NCBI RefSeq assembly: GCF_002875945.1
Contig: NZ_MCZK01000113.1
Coordinates: 34,808-98,807, forward strand
Origin: Vibrio lentus
GTDB lineage: Bacteria; Pseudomonadota; Gammaproteobacteria; Enterobacterales; Vibrionaceae
DNA: 64,000 bases
Direction of reading: 5' to 3'
A program made the position numbers and the translations under genes. Positions 27,104-36,567 of the stretch are shown here, piece by piece. The notes beneath the pieces were generated by a model. The model was not told the origin of the DNA. It ran no database searches and saw only the letters and a list, made by a program, of their open reading frames with translations. Each line of letters begins with the position of its first letter. Positions within the stretch are counted from its first letter, which is position 1.

Positions 27104-28099
27104 ATGTTTAAGCCTCTTACCCTGCTGTCTGTATCTGCTCTGGCACTCACTAGCTTCAATGCTGCCGCTAACTGTGATCCAGGTGAAATTGTGATTAAGT
27201 TCAGTCACGTAACCAATACTGATAAGCACCCGAAAGGCATTGCTGCTTCTTTACTAGAAGAGCGAGTAAACACGGAAATGAACGGCAAAGCTTGTATGCA
27301 AGTTTTCCCTAACTCAACGCTTTACGATGATAATAAGGTACTGGAAGCCCTGTTAAATGGTGATGTTCAAATGGCGGCGCCATCGCTGTCTAAATTTGAG
27401 AAGTTCACTAAGAAATACCGCATTTTTGACCTTCCTTTCCTATTTGAAGATGTAGAAGCTGTTGACCGTTTCCAAAACTCAGAGTCTGGCGAAAAGCTGA
27501 AAAATGCGATGAAGCGTCGTGGTCTACAAGGCCTAGCGTTTTGGCACAATGGCATGAAACAGATGTCGGCAAACAAACCTCTTATCAATCCTGAAGACGC
27601 GGAAGGTTTGAAATTCCGTGTTCAAGCATCAGACGTATTAGTCGCTCAGTTTGAACAACTCGGTGCTAACCCACAGAAGATGTCTTTCAAAGAAGTATAC
27701 GGTGGCCTGCAAACTAAGGTTATCGATGGCCAAGAGAACACATGGTCAAACATCTACGGTAAGAAGTTCTTTGAAGTACAAGACGGCGTGACAGAAACTA
27801 ACCACGGTATCCTTGATTACCTTGTAGTAACGTCGAACGACTTCTGGAAAGACCTACCTGAAGATGTACGTACGCAACTTGGCACTATCGTTCAGGAAGT
27901 GTCTGAGACACGTAATGCTGAATCTTCAAAAGTTAACCTAGCGAACAAAAACAACATCATCGAAGCTGGTGGTGAGGTTCGTACTTTGACGCCTGAACAG
28001 CGTGAAGCATGGGTAACTGCACTTCAACCAGTATGGAAGAAGTTTGAAAAAGACATCGGTTCAGATCTTATCAATGCAGCGTTAGCTTCAAACCAATAA
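27104..28099 (+). CDS. dctP: TRAP dicarboxylate transporter, periplasmic binding protein DctP
   Basis: Extracytoplasmic solute receptor of a TRAP transporter, 331 residues. Signal peptide at residues 1-22 (cleavage after AAA, before NCDPG). Typical family blocks: KFSHVTNTDKHPKG, GDVQMAAPS, FDLPFLF, and the ligand-arginine region LKFRVQASDVL. The segment KVIDGQENTWSNI is the usual DctP signature. A strong AAGGAG ribosome site precedes the ATG. Substrates of this family are C4-dicarboxylates such as succinate, malate and fumarate. The context with DctB/DctD supports that. First gene of dctPQM, controlled by a sigma-54 promoter. Confidence 0.93.
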   Translation: MFKPLTLLSVSALALTSFNAAANCDPGEIVIKFSHVTNTDKHPKGIAASLLEERVNTEMNGKACMQVFPNSTLYDDNKVLEALLNGDVQMAAPSLSKFEKFTKKYRIFDLPFLFEDVEAVDRFQNSESGEKLKNAMKRRGLQGLAFWHNGMKQMSANKPLINPEDAEGLKFRVQASDVLVAQFEQLGANPQKMSFKEVYGGLQTKVIDGQENTWSNIYGKKFFEVQDGVTETNHGILDYLVVTSNDFWKDLPEDVRTQLGTIVQEVSETRNAESSKVNLANKNNIIEAGGEVRTLTPEQREAWVTALQPVWKKFEKDIGSDLINAALASNQ

Positions 28100-28107
28100 C
28101 ACCGCTA

Positions 28108-28136
28108 AGGAGTAGCGAGCATGGTTCGCTACTCCT
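28108..28136 (+). other. Intercistronic hairpin between dctP and dctQ
   Basis: AGGAGTAGCGA pairs with TCGCTACTCCT (11 bp, extendable to 13 around an ATG loop). There is no T-run afterwards, so it probably stabilises the dctP 3' end or reduces downstream expression, as the receptor is needed in excess. Confidence 0.65.
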
Positions 28137-28165
28137 CATTAAAACAATTATAAGCGGAGTCAATT

Positions 28166-28921
28166 ATGGATAATCCTCAAATGGAACAACCAAATTCTAA
28201 CGAAGCAGCATTAGAGCCTTCATTTTTTTCTAAAGTCGGAAAAGTTACTGATGTGATTGAAGAGTCTTTGATTGCATTTTTCCTTGGCGCAATGACGCTA
28301 CTTACCTTTGCCAATGTGGTCTTTCGATACGCATTCAACGACAACATTTTGTGGGCATTGGAACTGACGGTATTCATGTTTGCATGGATGGTGTTGGTCG
28401 GCGCTTCTTATGGCGTAAAAAAACATTTTCATATCGGCGTCGATGTCATTATTAACCTCGCGCCAGAAAAGCTAAGAAAGATCTACGCGCTGATTGCCGT
28501 GACTTGTTGTTTAGCCTTTTCAATCTTACTTCTTATCGGTTCTTGGAATTATTGGTACCCGTTCGCGACTGAACGTGCATGGTATGAAACCGACGATATT
28601 CCAATGCCTGAAATGCTGCAGTTCATGGCGGATTGGCTTAACGAAGGCGAACGATATGAAAAACTGCCTCGCTTTATTCCTTACATGGCACTGCCGATTG
28701 GTATGGCGCTACTGACTTTCCGTTTTGCTCAAGTCGCGTTCCAAATCTTAACTGGAAAACTGGACCGCATGATTGCAGGACATGAAGCAGAAGAAGAGCT
28801 GGATGCACTTAAAGCTGACGTACTAGCGGGTTCTGATGAAGACGCGACAGCGGTATTGGACTCGAACACGTCAAATAAGACGAGCGAATCGAATACAAAA
28901 TCTAACGGTAAGGAAGACTAA
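28166..28921 (+). CDS. dctQ: TRAP transporter small membrane subunit DctQ
   Basis: Small integral membrane component of the TRAP transporter, 251 residues, four predicted helices (near 36-58, 68-88, 110-130, 168-190). The WALELTVFMFAWMVLVGASYG block is typical of DctQ. The C-terminal 45 residues form an acidic, Asp/Glu- and Ser/Asn-rich tail (AEEELDALKADVLAG onward) that is longer than in many relatives. Two bases separate it from dctM. Confidence 0.92.
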   Translation: MDNPQMEQPNSNEAALEPSFFSKVGKVTDVIEESLIAFFLGAMTLLTFANVVFRYAFNDNILWALELTVFMFAWMVLVGASYGVKKHFHIGVDVIINLAPEKLRKIYALIAVTCCLAFSILLLIGSWNYWYPFATERAWYETDDIPMPEMLQFMADWLNEGERYEKLPRFIPYMALPIGMALLTFRFAQVAFQILTGKLDRMIAGHEAEEELDALKADVLAGSDEDATAVLDSNTSNKTSESNTKSNGKED

Positions 28922-28923
28922 TC

Positions 28924-30285
28924 ATGGCAATGTTATTTCTATTTTTGATGGTAATTGCGTTCATGTTGGTTGGTGTACCAATCGCGATTTCCTTGGGTTT
29001 ATCGAGCGTCCTATTTTTGCTGATGCACTCTGATGCTTCTCTGGCATCCGTTGCACAAACGTTGTTTAACGCATTTGCTGGCCATTACACATTATTAGCA
29101 ATCCCATTCTTTATTTTGGCCTCTAGCTTCATGTCTACGGGTGGCGTTGCAAAGCGTATTATCCGTTTTGCTATCGCGATGGTGGGCTGGTTCCGCGGCG
29201 GTTTGGCGATGGCATCGGTTGTGGCATGTATGATGTTCGCAGCGCTGTCAGGTTCTTCACCGGCTACGGTAGTGGCGATCGGTAGTATCGTTATCGCGGG
29301 TATGATCAAAAATGGCTACTCAAAAGAGTTCGCGGCAGGCGTTATCTGTAACGCGGGTACGTTAGGTATCTTGATTCCACCGTCAATCGTTATGGTGGTT
29401 TACGCAGCGGCTACCGATGTATCTGTTGGTCGTATGTTCCTAGGTGGCGTTATTCCAGGCCTGCTGGCGGGTGTGATGTTGATGATTGCTATCTACATTG
29501 CAGCACGTATTAAGAAGATTCCGGCACAGCCATTTGTAGGCTGGGGTGAGATGTTCGCAGCAGCGAAAGACGCGAGCTGGGGTTTGCTGCTGATTGTTAT
29601 CATTCTAGGTGGTATCTACGGCGGTATCTTTACTCCGACAGAAGCAGCGGCAGTTGCAGCGGTTTATGCGTTCTTCATTGCTAACTTTATCTACAAAGAT
29701 ATGGGCCCGTTTGCGGACAAAGAGAACAAGAAACCAGCCTTGGTCAAAATCGTTCAAACCTTTGTTCATAAAGACACCAAAGATACGCTTTATGATGCAG
29801 GTAAGCTGACTATCATGTTGCTGTTTATCATTGCCAATGCTCTGATTCTTAAGCACGTGCTGACTGAAGAACGTATTCCTCAAATGATCACTGAATCTAT
29901 GCTCTCTGCGGGCTTAGGACCGATTACCTTCTTGATCGTGGTGAACGTTCTGTTATTGATTGGCGGACAGTTCATGGAGCCGTCAGGCTTGCTGATCATC
30001 GTTGCTCCGCTGGTATTCCCAATCGCAATTGCACTGGGTATCGACCCAATTCACCTTGGTATCATGATGGTGGTGAACATGGAGATAGGGATGATAACCC
30101 CGCCTGTGGGGCTCAACTTGTTTGTGACCGCAGGGGTAGCGAAGATGTCGATGATGAATGTCGTAAAAGCCGCACTGCCATGGGTTGGCGTGATGTTCTT
30201 ATTCTTGATTATCGTAACTTACGTGCCTTGGGTATCAACATGGTTACCAACCACCTTGATGGGGCCAGAGATCATAACCAAATAG
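28924..30285 (+). CDS. dctM: TRAP transporter large permease DctM
   Basis: Large transport channel of the Na+-driven TRAP system, 453 residues with about 12 predicted helices. Family hallmarks: ALSGSSPATVVAIGS in the first half and MITPPVGLNLFVTAG in the second. A charged loop near residues 255-285 (ADKENKKPALVK) separates the two halves. It forms the operon dctPQM with tight spacing. No good terminator was seen directly after it; a stem at 30337 mainly serves the opposite strand. Confidence 0.93.
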   Translation: MAMLFLFLMVIAFMLVGVPIAISLGLSSVLFLLMHSDASLASVAQTLFNAFAGHYTLLAIPFFILASSFMSTGGVAKRIIRFAIAMVGWFRGGLAMASVVACMMFAALSGSSPATVVAIGSIVIAGMIKNGYSKEFAAGVICNAGTLGILIPPSIVMVVYAAATDVSVGRMFLGGVIPGLLAGVMLMIAIYIAARIKKIPAQPFVGWGEMFAAAKDASWGLLLIVIILGGIYGGIFTPTEAAAVAAVYAFFIANFIYKDMGPFADKENKKPALVKIVQTFVHKDTKDTLYDAGKLTIMLLFIIANALILKHVLTEERIPQMITESMLSAGLGPITFLIVVNVLLLIGGQFMEPSGLLIIVAPLVFPIAIALGIDPIHLGIMMVVNMEIGMITPPVGLNLFVTAGVAKMSMMNVVKAALPWVGVMFLFLIIVTYVPWVSTWLPTTLMGPEIITK

Positions 30286-30336
30286 CTGTTTGTTCTATGT
30301 GATTAGAACTGAAAAAGTCTTATTGGAATAAAAAAT

Positions 30337-30358
30337 GAGGAGGTCATTAGACCTCCTC
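30337..30358 (-). terminator. Terminator of the small gene, overlapping its stop codon
   Basis: Perfect 9-bp stem GAGGAGGTC-ATTA-GACCTCCTC. On the minus strand it is followed by ATTTTTTATT, so it terminates leftward transcription; the stop codon of the 57-codon gene (30347-30349) lies in the loop. Confidence 0.75.
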
Positions 30359-30520
30359 ATCTATATTTCTACCGCGATTCGAATGAGGATTTATCTGCTC
30401 ATACAGCGCTCGCTTCGCTTCTAATTCTGGTGTGTTTAAGTCGACATGCTGATCGGTGTAGTAGATACCGTCTATCTCAAACGTGTCAGTAATCGATGGT
30501 ACTCTCGTTTTCTCACCCAT
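30347..30520 (-). CDS. Small protein of 57 residues, unknown function
   Basis: Reads MGEKTRVPSITDTFEIDGIY and ends GRNIDEEV. It has an AAGGA site 7 bases before the ATG and its own terminator, so it looks like a real gene. The protein is hydrophilic, charged, without cysteines, signal peptide or membrane helix. It lies between dctM and dctD, on the dctDB strand, 78 bp after dctD, so it may be co-transcribed with dctBD. I do not recognise the family. Confidence 0.65.
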   Translation of the reverse strand: MGEKTRVPSITDTFEIDGIYYTDQHVDLNTPELEAKRALYEQINPHSNRGRNIDEEV

Positions 30521-30598
30521 ACCTATTTCCTTATCCTATTTATTGCATAACATCCTGTTATCAAAATAAGTATAGGTGATCTTACTCCCAAATCTAAT

Positions 30599-31948
30599 CT
30601 AGTTTTGTTCTACCTTATAAGACTCTTTCGTGAGTTGGTGTTTTTGCATCTTATCGTAGAGCGTTTTTCGTGGAAGCTGTAGCCTTTCCATAGTCTCTTT
30701 TATACTGCCATTACACTCAATAAGTGCTTGCTTTAACGTATTTTTTTCGAAATCAGAGACCAGTTCAGTGAGCGACATTTCATGGCTAGAGTCGGTGCTG
30801 TTGTCTGATAGGTTAGAAAGCTTACCTAACAACACAAAACGTTCGGCAGTATTACGTAATTCACGTACATTTCCCGGCCAATCGTGAGCTAAAAGCGCAT
30901 GCAGTTCCTTTTGTGGAAGCGCAGGGGCTGTTTTCCCATAGCGAGCCGCAGCCACAAGTAAGAAGTGGTGAAAGAGTGCAGGGATGTCTTCTTGGCGGCT
31001 TCTTAGAGGCGGTAAATCCAAGGTGACGACATTGAGTCGGTAATAGAGATCTTGTCGAAAGCTCCCTTCTTCAGCCGCTTTTTTTAGGTCGACTTTGGTG
31101 GCGGCAATCACACGAATATCAAGAGGCACCAAACTATTAGATCCAACTCTCTCAATCACGCGTTCCTGTAATACACGCAGTAGGCGTATTTGTGCCTGCA
31201 TCGGCATGGATTCAATTTCATCTAAGAACAGGGTGCCGCCCTGAGCAAATTCGAATTTACCAACGCGTTTGCTTTCAGCGCCGGTAAACGCGCCTTTCTC
31301 ATGACCATACAGTTCGCTTTCAATCAGGCTCTCAGGAACGGCACCGCAATTGACGGCAACAAAGTTGTGTTCTCGACGACTGCTCGGTTCATGCAGAGAG
31401 CGTGCGACCAACTCTTTGCCCGTACCGGTTTCACCGAAAAGCAAAATATCAGCGTTGGTGTCTGCAACATGAGTGATGACCGAACGGAGCTCAGTCATGG
31501 ATTGTGTATCACCAATGATTCTCGGACCAAGCGCTTGGCTCGCTTTGAGAGAGCGTTTTAGTTCAAGGTTTTCGAGGGTCAGTTGACGTTTTTCAATTGC
31601 GCGTTTGGTGGTTTCTATTAGGCGTTCGTTGGCGAACGGTTTCTCAATGAAATCATAGGCGCCATCTTGAATGGCTTGCACCGCCATGGAGATGTCACCG
31701 TGACCAGTGATCATGATGACTGGGAGTTCTTTATCTTTGTGCATCAGGGTATTGAGCAGGTCATGCCCTGATATACCTGGCAAGCAAATGTCAGTGATGA
31801 TGACATGTGGAAGGCCATCCGCTTGGATAGCGAGCAAAGCGGATTCTGCATCTGGAAAGAATTCAGCATCGATATCAGCAAGTTCAAAACTCTGCTCGAT
31901 GGCCATTCTTAAATCGGATTCATCATCAATGAAATAGACGTGACACAT
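30599..31948 (-). CDS. dctD: C4-dicarboxylate response regulator DctD (sigma-54 activator)
   Basis: NtrC-family activator of 449 residues. Receiver domain with acidic pair DD near residue 8-9 and phospho-acceptor D53 (IITDICLPG). AAA+ domain with Walker A GETGTGKE at 172-179, GAFTGA sigma-54 contact loop at 219-224, and Walker [12 protein letters not shown]-terminal Fis-type helix-turn-helix ([21 protein letters not shown]). Downstream of dctB with a 60-bp gap on the minus strand and 78 bp from the small gene. Expected target: the sigma-54 promoter of dctPQM at 27030. Confidence 0.92.
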   Translation of the reverse strand: MCHVYFIDDESDLRMAIEQSFELADIDAEFFPDAESALLAIQADGLPHVIITDICLPGISGHDLLNTLMHKDKELPVIMITGHGDISMAVQAIQDGAYDFIEKPFANERLIETTKRAIEKRQLTLENLELKRSLKASQALGPRIIGDTQSMTELRSVITHVADTNADILLFGETGTGKELVARSLHEPSSRREHNFVAVNCGAVPESLIESELYGHEKGAFTGAESKRVGKFEFAQGGTLFLDEIESMPMQAQIRLLRVLQERVIERVGSNSLVPLDIRVIAATKVDLKKAAEEGSFRQDLYYRLNVVTLDLPPLRSRQEDIPALFHHFLLVAAARYGKTAPALPQKELHALLAHDWPGNVRELRNTAERFVLLGKLSNLSDNSTDSSHEMSLTELVSDFEKNTLKQALIECNGSIKETMERLQLPRKTLYDKMQKHQLTKESYKVEQN

Positions 31949-32008
31949 AGTTATTCCTTTAATCTTTTATTCTTATTATTGGTGAGCGTGTAATGGTTTA
32001 CTTAGCGA

Positions 32009-33817
32009 CTAATCTGATTCTTTTGTTGGAACGATGGGTAACTCGATACTAAATCGAGCGCCGCCTTGTGGGCTGACTCCGGTTAACAGCTTTCCGTTAA
32101 TTCCGCTGATTATTTGTTGAGAAATCGACAGCCCTAACCCAAGCCCGTTCTTCTTGGTGGTATGGAAAGGTTCGAAAAAGTCGCCATTCGAAGGTGAAGA
32201 GAACCCCGGACCATTGTCATCGATATGAATAAGCAGTGTACTCGTTGTGTCTGCGCTTGGTGGTCGTATCTCCAGCAAGATGGACAATTGCTTATCGTCT
32301 TGCTGCTCCATTGCTTGAATGGCATTGGTCAGCAAGTTAATGACAACTTGTTCCAGTTGGATAGCATTGGCGACCACACGAACATCAAAGGTATCGGGTA
32401 GCTCATTGATTTTAACTCTCTCACTCTTGAGTTGAGGTTTCATCAGTTCCTTTGAAGAATGAAGAACCGGTAAAATTTGTAACGTGTGTAGCTCTTCTGC
32501 GGTCGATTTCTTGGCAAAAGAGCGAAGTTGGTGACTGATTTTAGCCATTCGATCGGTGAGCGCTGAGATCCGCGACAAGTTGTCATCAACACGGTCGGTC
32601 TTTTCTTTGGCGAGAAAAAGTCGGCCATTGTCTGCATAACTGCGAATAGCCGCTAACGGGTTATTCAGCTCATGACTGATACTTGCAGACATCTGCCCCA
32701 GAACGGCCAATTTTGCGGCTTGTATGAGTTCATCTTGGGTTTGTCTGAGCACGCGCTCTGTTTCGATACGTTGCTTGATCTCTATATGAAGTTCAGAGGT
32801 TCTTTCGAGCACTTGAAATTCAAGTTTTTGGTTCGCTTCAGACTGCAACCTGTCGATCTGAGCACGCCTTTGCTGGCGATGCGTATTGAGTTGTATCGCC
32901 AGATAAATAATGGCGAACACTAAGCTCAGGACTACAAGGTAGGCGATCAAATCCCACCAGACTAAGTGGGTAGGGGAAAAGACTCTGACGGTCAATCTAG
33001 GATCGGATAAGAAGCGCGAAGAGGTGAAGAACTGCTCCTTGACCAATTGATGAGGTGACTTAATGCTGCTGGTGGCGCTTTCTAAATCGCCCGAAAAATG
33101 CAGACTCTCGATGTTGGTATCTAGGTATTGCTGGCTTTCTTTAATGCGAGAACGTTGTTCTTCGTCCAAAGGCTGAAGGCTTTTGAACAGCCATTCCGGG
33201 TTACTCGACATGAAAACAATTTGGTCTTTATCGTCAGCGACAAAAAAGCTCTGCTTGCCTTTCCAACTGGCTTCAATCAGAGATAGATCCATCTTTACGA
33301 CGATAACCCCAATAATTTCAGCGGCATAAGAGACTGGGTAAGAGTAATAGTAACCACGCTTTCCTGAGGTTGAACCTAATGCAAAGTATTGGTTTTCATG
33401 ACCCAGAATAGCTTGTTGGAAATAGGGGCGAAAAGCAAAATTACGTCCAACAAAAGAGCGCTGTTGATTCCAATTACTGGCTGCAATCGTGGTGCCGATA
33501 CTATCGAGTAAATATGTGTCTGATGCTTGAATAACCGTGTTTACATGGCGTAGGTAGCGATTCGTGAGTTCAATTTGCGCTGAGTTGCGGGGTGAATGCA
33601 GGGCATCAATCAATTCTTTGTCTTTTGATAATAGCTCTGGAATGTGCGCGAATTTGTCGAGTTGGCTCGAAATATGGACCGAAAAGCGGTCGAGTTTGGA
33701 TTGATGATCATTTAACAAACTTTGATGGCTGGTGCTCCATACCCAGTGGCCACCGACAATCATCAACAAGCTATAAGTGATCAACAATAAAACAGGCACT
33801 CTTAAAGCTTGAAACAT
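32009..33817 (-). CDS. dctB: C4-dicarboxylate sensor histidine kinase DctB
   Basis: Membrane sensor kinase of 602 residues. An N-terminal helix (about 7-27) and a second helix (about 285-308) frame a periplasmic PAS-like sensor (YLRHVNTVIQ, GRNFAFRPYFQQ, GKRGYYYSYPV), the dicarboxylate-binding fold of DctB. A coiled coil follows, then HisKA with the phospho-His in SISHELNNPLAAIRSY, N box NLLTNAIQAM, and G boxes DDNGPGF and GLGLGLSIS. Pairs with DctD just downstream; the pair is transcribed away from tig. Confidence 0.92.
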   Translation of the reverse strand: MFQALRVPVLLLITYSLLMIVGGHWVWSTSHQSLLNDHQSKLDRFSVHISSQLDKFAHIPELLSKDKELIDALHSPRNSAQIELTNRYLRHVNTVIQASDTYLLDSIGTTIAASNWNQQRSFVGRNFAFRPYFQQAILGHENQYFALGSTSGKRGYYYSYPVSYAAEIIGVIVVKMDLSLIEASWKGKQSFFVADDKDQIVFMSSNPEWLFKSLQPLDEEQRSRIKESQQYLDTNIESLHFSGDLESATSSIKSPHQLVKEQFFTSSRFLSDPRLTVRVFSPTHLVWWDLIAYLVVLSLVFAIIYLAIQLNTHRQQRRAQIDRLQSEANQKLEFQVLERTSELHIEIKQRIETERVLRQTQDELIQAAKLAVLGQMSASISHELNNPLAAIRSYADNGRLFLAKEKTDRVDDNLSRISALTDRMAKISHQLRSFAKKSTAEELHTLQILPVLHSSKELMKPQLKSERVKINELPDTFDVRVVANAIQLEQVVINLLTNAIQAMEQQDDKQLSILLEIRPPSADTTSTLLIHIDDNGPGFSSPSNGDFFEPFHTTKKNGLGLGLSISQQIISGINGKLLTGVSPQGGARFSIELPIVPTKESD

Positions 33818-34033
33818 GGTGGATCTCCACTAAATCTGGTCAAAATCAACAAGCCTGCATTCTTTTGTTTATGACCGTAAATAATGGTTATTTGTACGGA
33901 AATTTAGGAGTTAGCAGCTCAGAATAGGTTAAGGCCTTGTAATGGAGATTGTTGAAAAAGTTATCGACTCTGAGGGGTAAAACAAGAGCAAGATCTCTTT
34001 TTAAGGTTTTTAGCAAAAAAAGCCCTCCATTCC

Positions 34034-34061
34034 CTTGAAAAAGTCGCTATTGTCCCCATTT
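34034..34061 (+). promoter_or_regulatory. Sigma-32 (heat-shock) promoter upstream of tig
   Basis: CTTGAAA, 13-bp spacer, CCCCATTT: a full match to the RpoH consensus (CTTGAAA-N11-16-CCCCATnT). Directed at tig-clpP-clpX. Confidence 0.8.
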
Positions 34062-34411
34062 CTGATGTGCTAAGTGATGATTTGATCGTTTTTGTATCAT
34101 TTAGTTGGACGAATTTAGAGCATTCATCATCAACCAGAGGTGAACGGCTCGACAGAGATTAAACAGATCGCTAGAATGTCGCGTCTAAAATTTCTGTCCT
34201 GAGGCTAATCGGAGATACCTTTCTTGTTTCTGAAAACAAGCTTTATTGCGTTTTAATCGACGCGTGAAGAACGAAGATATCGCTGATTAGTCTGGTGTTT
34301 GGTTGAATAATCAATTCAGACATCAATGCTCAATTTTAAATTAGGTGTTCGGATAGAGCACTACACAAGGATGCAGCCAACAACGTCGGCTTTGAATAAA
34401 AGCTAAGTTAC

Positions 34412-34437
34412 GGCTCATATGCTCAGATTACTGAGCC
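34412..34437 (+). promoter_or_regulatory. Hairpin adjacent to the tig ribosome site
   Basis: GGCTCA / TGAGCC with a 14-nt loop, ending a few bases before the GAGG ribosome site of tig. Could influence translation initiation; six pairs make it a weak structure. Confidence 0.3.
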
Positions 34438-34455
34438 AGTTTTGAGGTTTATATA

Positions 34456-35754
34456 ATGCAAGTTACTGTTGAAACGCTAGAAGGCCTAGAGCGCCGTCTT
34501 AATATTACTGTTCCTGCTGCTAACATCGAAGATGCAGTTACAGCTGAACTACGCAACATCGCGAAAAACCGTCGTTTCGATGGTTTCCGTAAAGGCAAAG
34601 TGCCAATGAAGATGGTTGCTAAAATGTACGGCCAAGCAGTACGTCAAGACGTGATGGGCGAAGTAATGCAACGTCACTTCATCGAAGCGATCGTTAAAGA
34701 GAAAATCAACCCAGCTGGCGCACCTACTTTCGCACCAGTTGAAAACAACGAAGGCGCTGACCTAGTATTCAACGCAACTTTTGAAGTTTACCCAGAAGTT
34801 GAGCTGAAAGGTCTAGAAAACATCACTGTTGAGAAACCAGCAGTAGAAGTTAAAGAAGCTGACGTTGAAGAGATGATCGAAACTCTACGTAAGCAACAAG
34901 CAACTTGGACTGAAGTTGAAACTGCAGCTGACGCTGGTTCTCGTGCAACTATCGACTTCGTTGGTTCTATCGACGGTGAAGAGTTTGAAGGCGGCAAAGC
35001 TGAGAACTTCCCACTAGAGATGGGTGCTGGTCGCATGATCCCTGGTTTTGAAGACGGTATCGTTGGTAAAACAACAGGTATGGAATTTGAAATCGAAGTA
35101 AACTTCCCAGAAGATTACCACGCAGAAAACCTAAAAGGTAAAGCTGCTAAGTTCGCAATCAAGATCAACAAAGTTGAAGCTCGTGAACTTCCAGAACTAA
35201 ACGAAGAATTCGTTTCTAAGTTTGGCGCTGCTGACGGTGTTGAAGGTCTTAAAGCTGAAGTTCGTAAGAACATGGAGCGTGAGCTTAAGCAAGCTGTTAA
35301 GAACCGCATCAAAGAGCAAGCAATCGACGGTCTAGTTAACGAAAACAACATCGACGTACCTTCTGCTCTTATCGATCAAGAGATCGGTGTTCTTCGTCAA
35401 CAAGCTGCTCAACGTTTTGGTGGCAACACTGAAGCTGCTGACCAACTTCCACGTGAGCTGTTCGAAGAGCAAGCTAAACGTCGCGTAGTTGTAGGTCTTC
35501 TTCTTGGTGAAGTAATCAAGACTGAAGAACTAAAAGCTGACGACGAGAAAGTTAAAGCTATCATCCAAGAGATGGCTACAGCATACGAAGATCCAACTGA
35601 AGTTATTGCTTACTACGAGCAAAACGAGCAAATGATGAACAACATGCGCAATGTAGCTCTAGAAGAGCAAGCTATTGATGCAATCATCGCTAAAGCTCAA
35701 GTTTCTGATAAAGAAGTTAGCTTCAACGAGCTAATGAATCAGCAACCTGCTTAA
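34456..35754 (+). CDS. tig: Trigger factor
   Basis: Ribosome-associated chaperone and prolyl isomerase, 432 residues, normal length. Ribosome-docking signature GFRKGKVP at residues 43-50. A FKBP-type PPIase domain (about 160-245; [44 protein letters not shown] region) and an alpha-helical C-terminal chaperone domain. Codon use looks like that of a highly expressed gene. First gene of the tig-clpP-clpX group; GAGG ribosome site before the ATG. Confidence 0.97.
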   Translation: MQVTVETLEGLERRLNITVPAANIEDAVTAELRNIAKNRRFDGFRKGKVPMKMVAKMYGQAVRQDVMGEVMQRHFIEAIVKEKINPAGAPTFAPVENNEGADLVFNATFEVYPEVELKGLENITVEKPAVEVKEADVEEMIETLRKQQATWTEVETAADAGSRATIDFVGSIDGEEFEGGKAENFPLEMGAGRMIPGFEDGIVGKTTGMEFEIEVNFPEDYHAENLKGKAAKFAIKINKVEARELPELNEEFVSKFGAADGVEGLKAEVRKNMERELKQAVKNRIKEQAIDGLVNENNIDVPSALIDQEIGVLRQQAAQRFGGNTEAADQLPRELFEEQAKRRVVVGLLLGEVIKTEELKADDEKVKAIIQEMATAYEDPTEVIAYYEQNEQMMNNMRNVALEEQAIDAIIAKAQVSDKEVSFNELMNQQPA

Positions 35755-35777
35755 TATAGTAATATCTGACGTAGAAG

Positions 35778-35794
35778 GTTGACGTACGGTCAAC
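35778..35794. promoter_or_regulatory. Palindrome GTTGAC-GTACG-GTCAAC before clpP
   Basis: Perfect 6-bp half-sites around 5 bp, 66-82 bp before the clpP start. The left half supplies a -35-like TTGACG. It may be an operator or part of a clpP promoter; a -10 could not be assigned with confidence. Confidence 0.35.
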
Positions 35795-35806
35795 AATTCT
35801 GCTAAC

Positions 35807-35845
35807 AATGGTCCGTATGATTTAATCATTCGGGCCATTTATTTT
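35807..35845 (+). terminator. Terminator-like hairpin between tig and clpP
   Basis: AATGGTCCGTATGAT pairs with ATCATTCGGGCCATT (three G-U or mismatch positions) and is followed by TATTTTA. Its end is only about 20 bp before the clpP start codon, so it lies in the clpP leader and must be passed by transcripts that run from tig into clpP. Confidence 0.7.
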
Positions 35846-35859
35846 AGGGACATAAGAAT

Positions 35860-36486
35860 ATGAGCTACCAAGAAAAAAATACAATGCCATCGATTATGGA
35901 CGCACTAGTTCCTATGGTGGTTGAACAGACTTCCCGTGGTGAACGTTCTTACGATATTTATTCTCGTCTATTAAAAGAACGTATCATTTTCTTAACAGGT
36001 CAAGTGGAAGACCACATGGCAAATCTTGTCGTGGCTCAACTGCTTTTCTTGGAATCAGAAAACCCAGACAAAGATATCTATCTTTACATCAACTCACCTG
36101 GCGGTAGCGTAACAGCAGGCATGTCTATCTACGACACAATGCAGTTCATCAAGCCAAACGTGAGCACAGTATGTATGGGTCAAGCTTGCTCTATGGGTGC
36201 ATTTTTACTAGCGGGTGGTACTCCAGGTAAGCGTCACGTGCTTCCAAACTCACGTGTAATGATTCACCAGCCACTTGGCGGCTTCCAAGGCCAAGCGTCT
36301 GATATTCAAATTCACGCGCAAGAGATCCTAACGATCAAGCAAAAGCTGAACAAACTATTGGCAGAGCATACAGGTCAGCCTCTAGAAGTTGTTGAGCGTG
36401 ATACAGATCGTGACAATTTCATGTCTGCTGATCAAGCAGTAGAATACGGCTTAGTGGATTCAGTTCTTAATCACCGCGGTCAATAA
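35860..36486 (+). CDS. clpP: ATP-dependent Clp protease proteolytic subunit ClpP
   Basis: Serine peptidase forming the 14-mer proteolytic chamber, 208 residues. Catalytic Ser111 in GQACSMGA and His136 in MIHQPLGG; the Asp follows near 185. The N-terminus (about 14 residues) is a propeptide of the usual kind. It works with ClpX encoded 81 bp downstream and with ClpA elsewhere. AGGGA ribosome site. Confidence 0.97.
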
Positions 36487-36567
36487 TTGCACGGCAATTG
36501 TTTAACGCAAAGTGATTCAAATTGATATACACTCAAGCATAGAGAGTAAAGGCTAAGAGGTTAGCGA

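Larger units (their letters stand above)
33818..34455. other. 638-bp gap between dctB and tig with a heat-shock promoter and long leader
   Basis: Contains a sigma-32 promoter at 34034-34061, a small hairpin CTTGTTT-CTG-AAACAAG type at 34223-34240, and an inverted repeat next to the tig ribosome site at 34412-34437. No convincing gene was found; open frames here lack ribosome sites. The predicted tig leader is about 390 nt. Confidence 0.65.
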
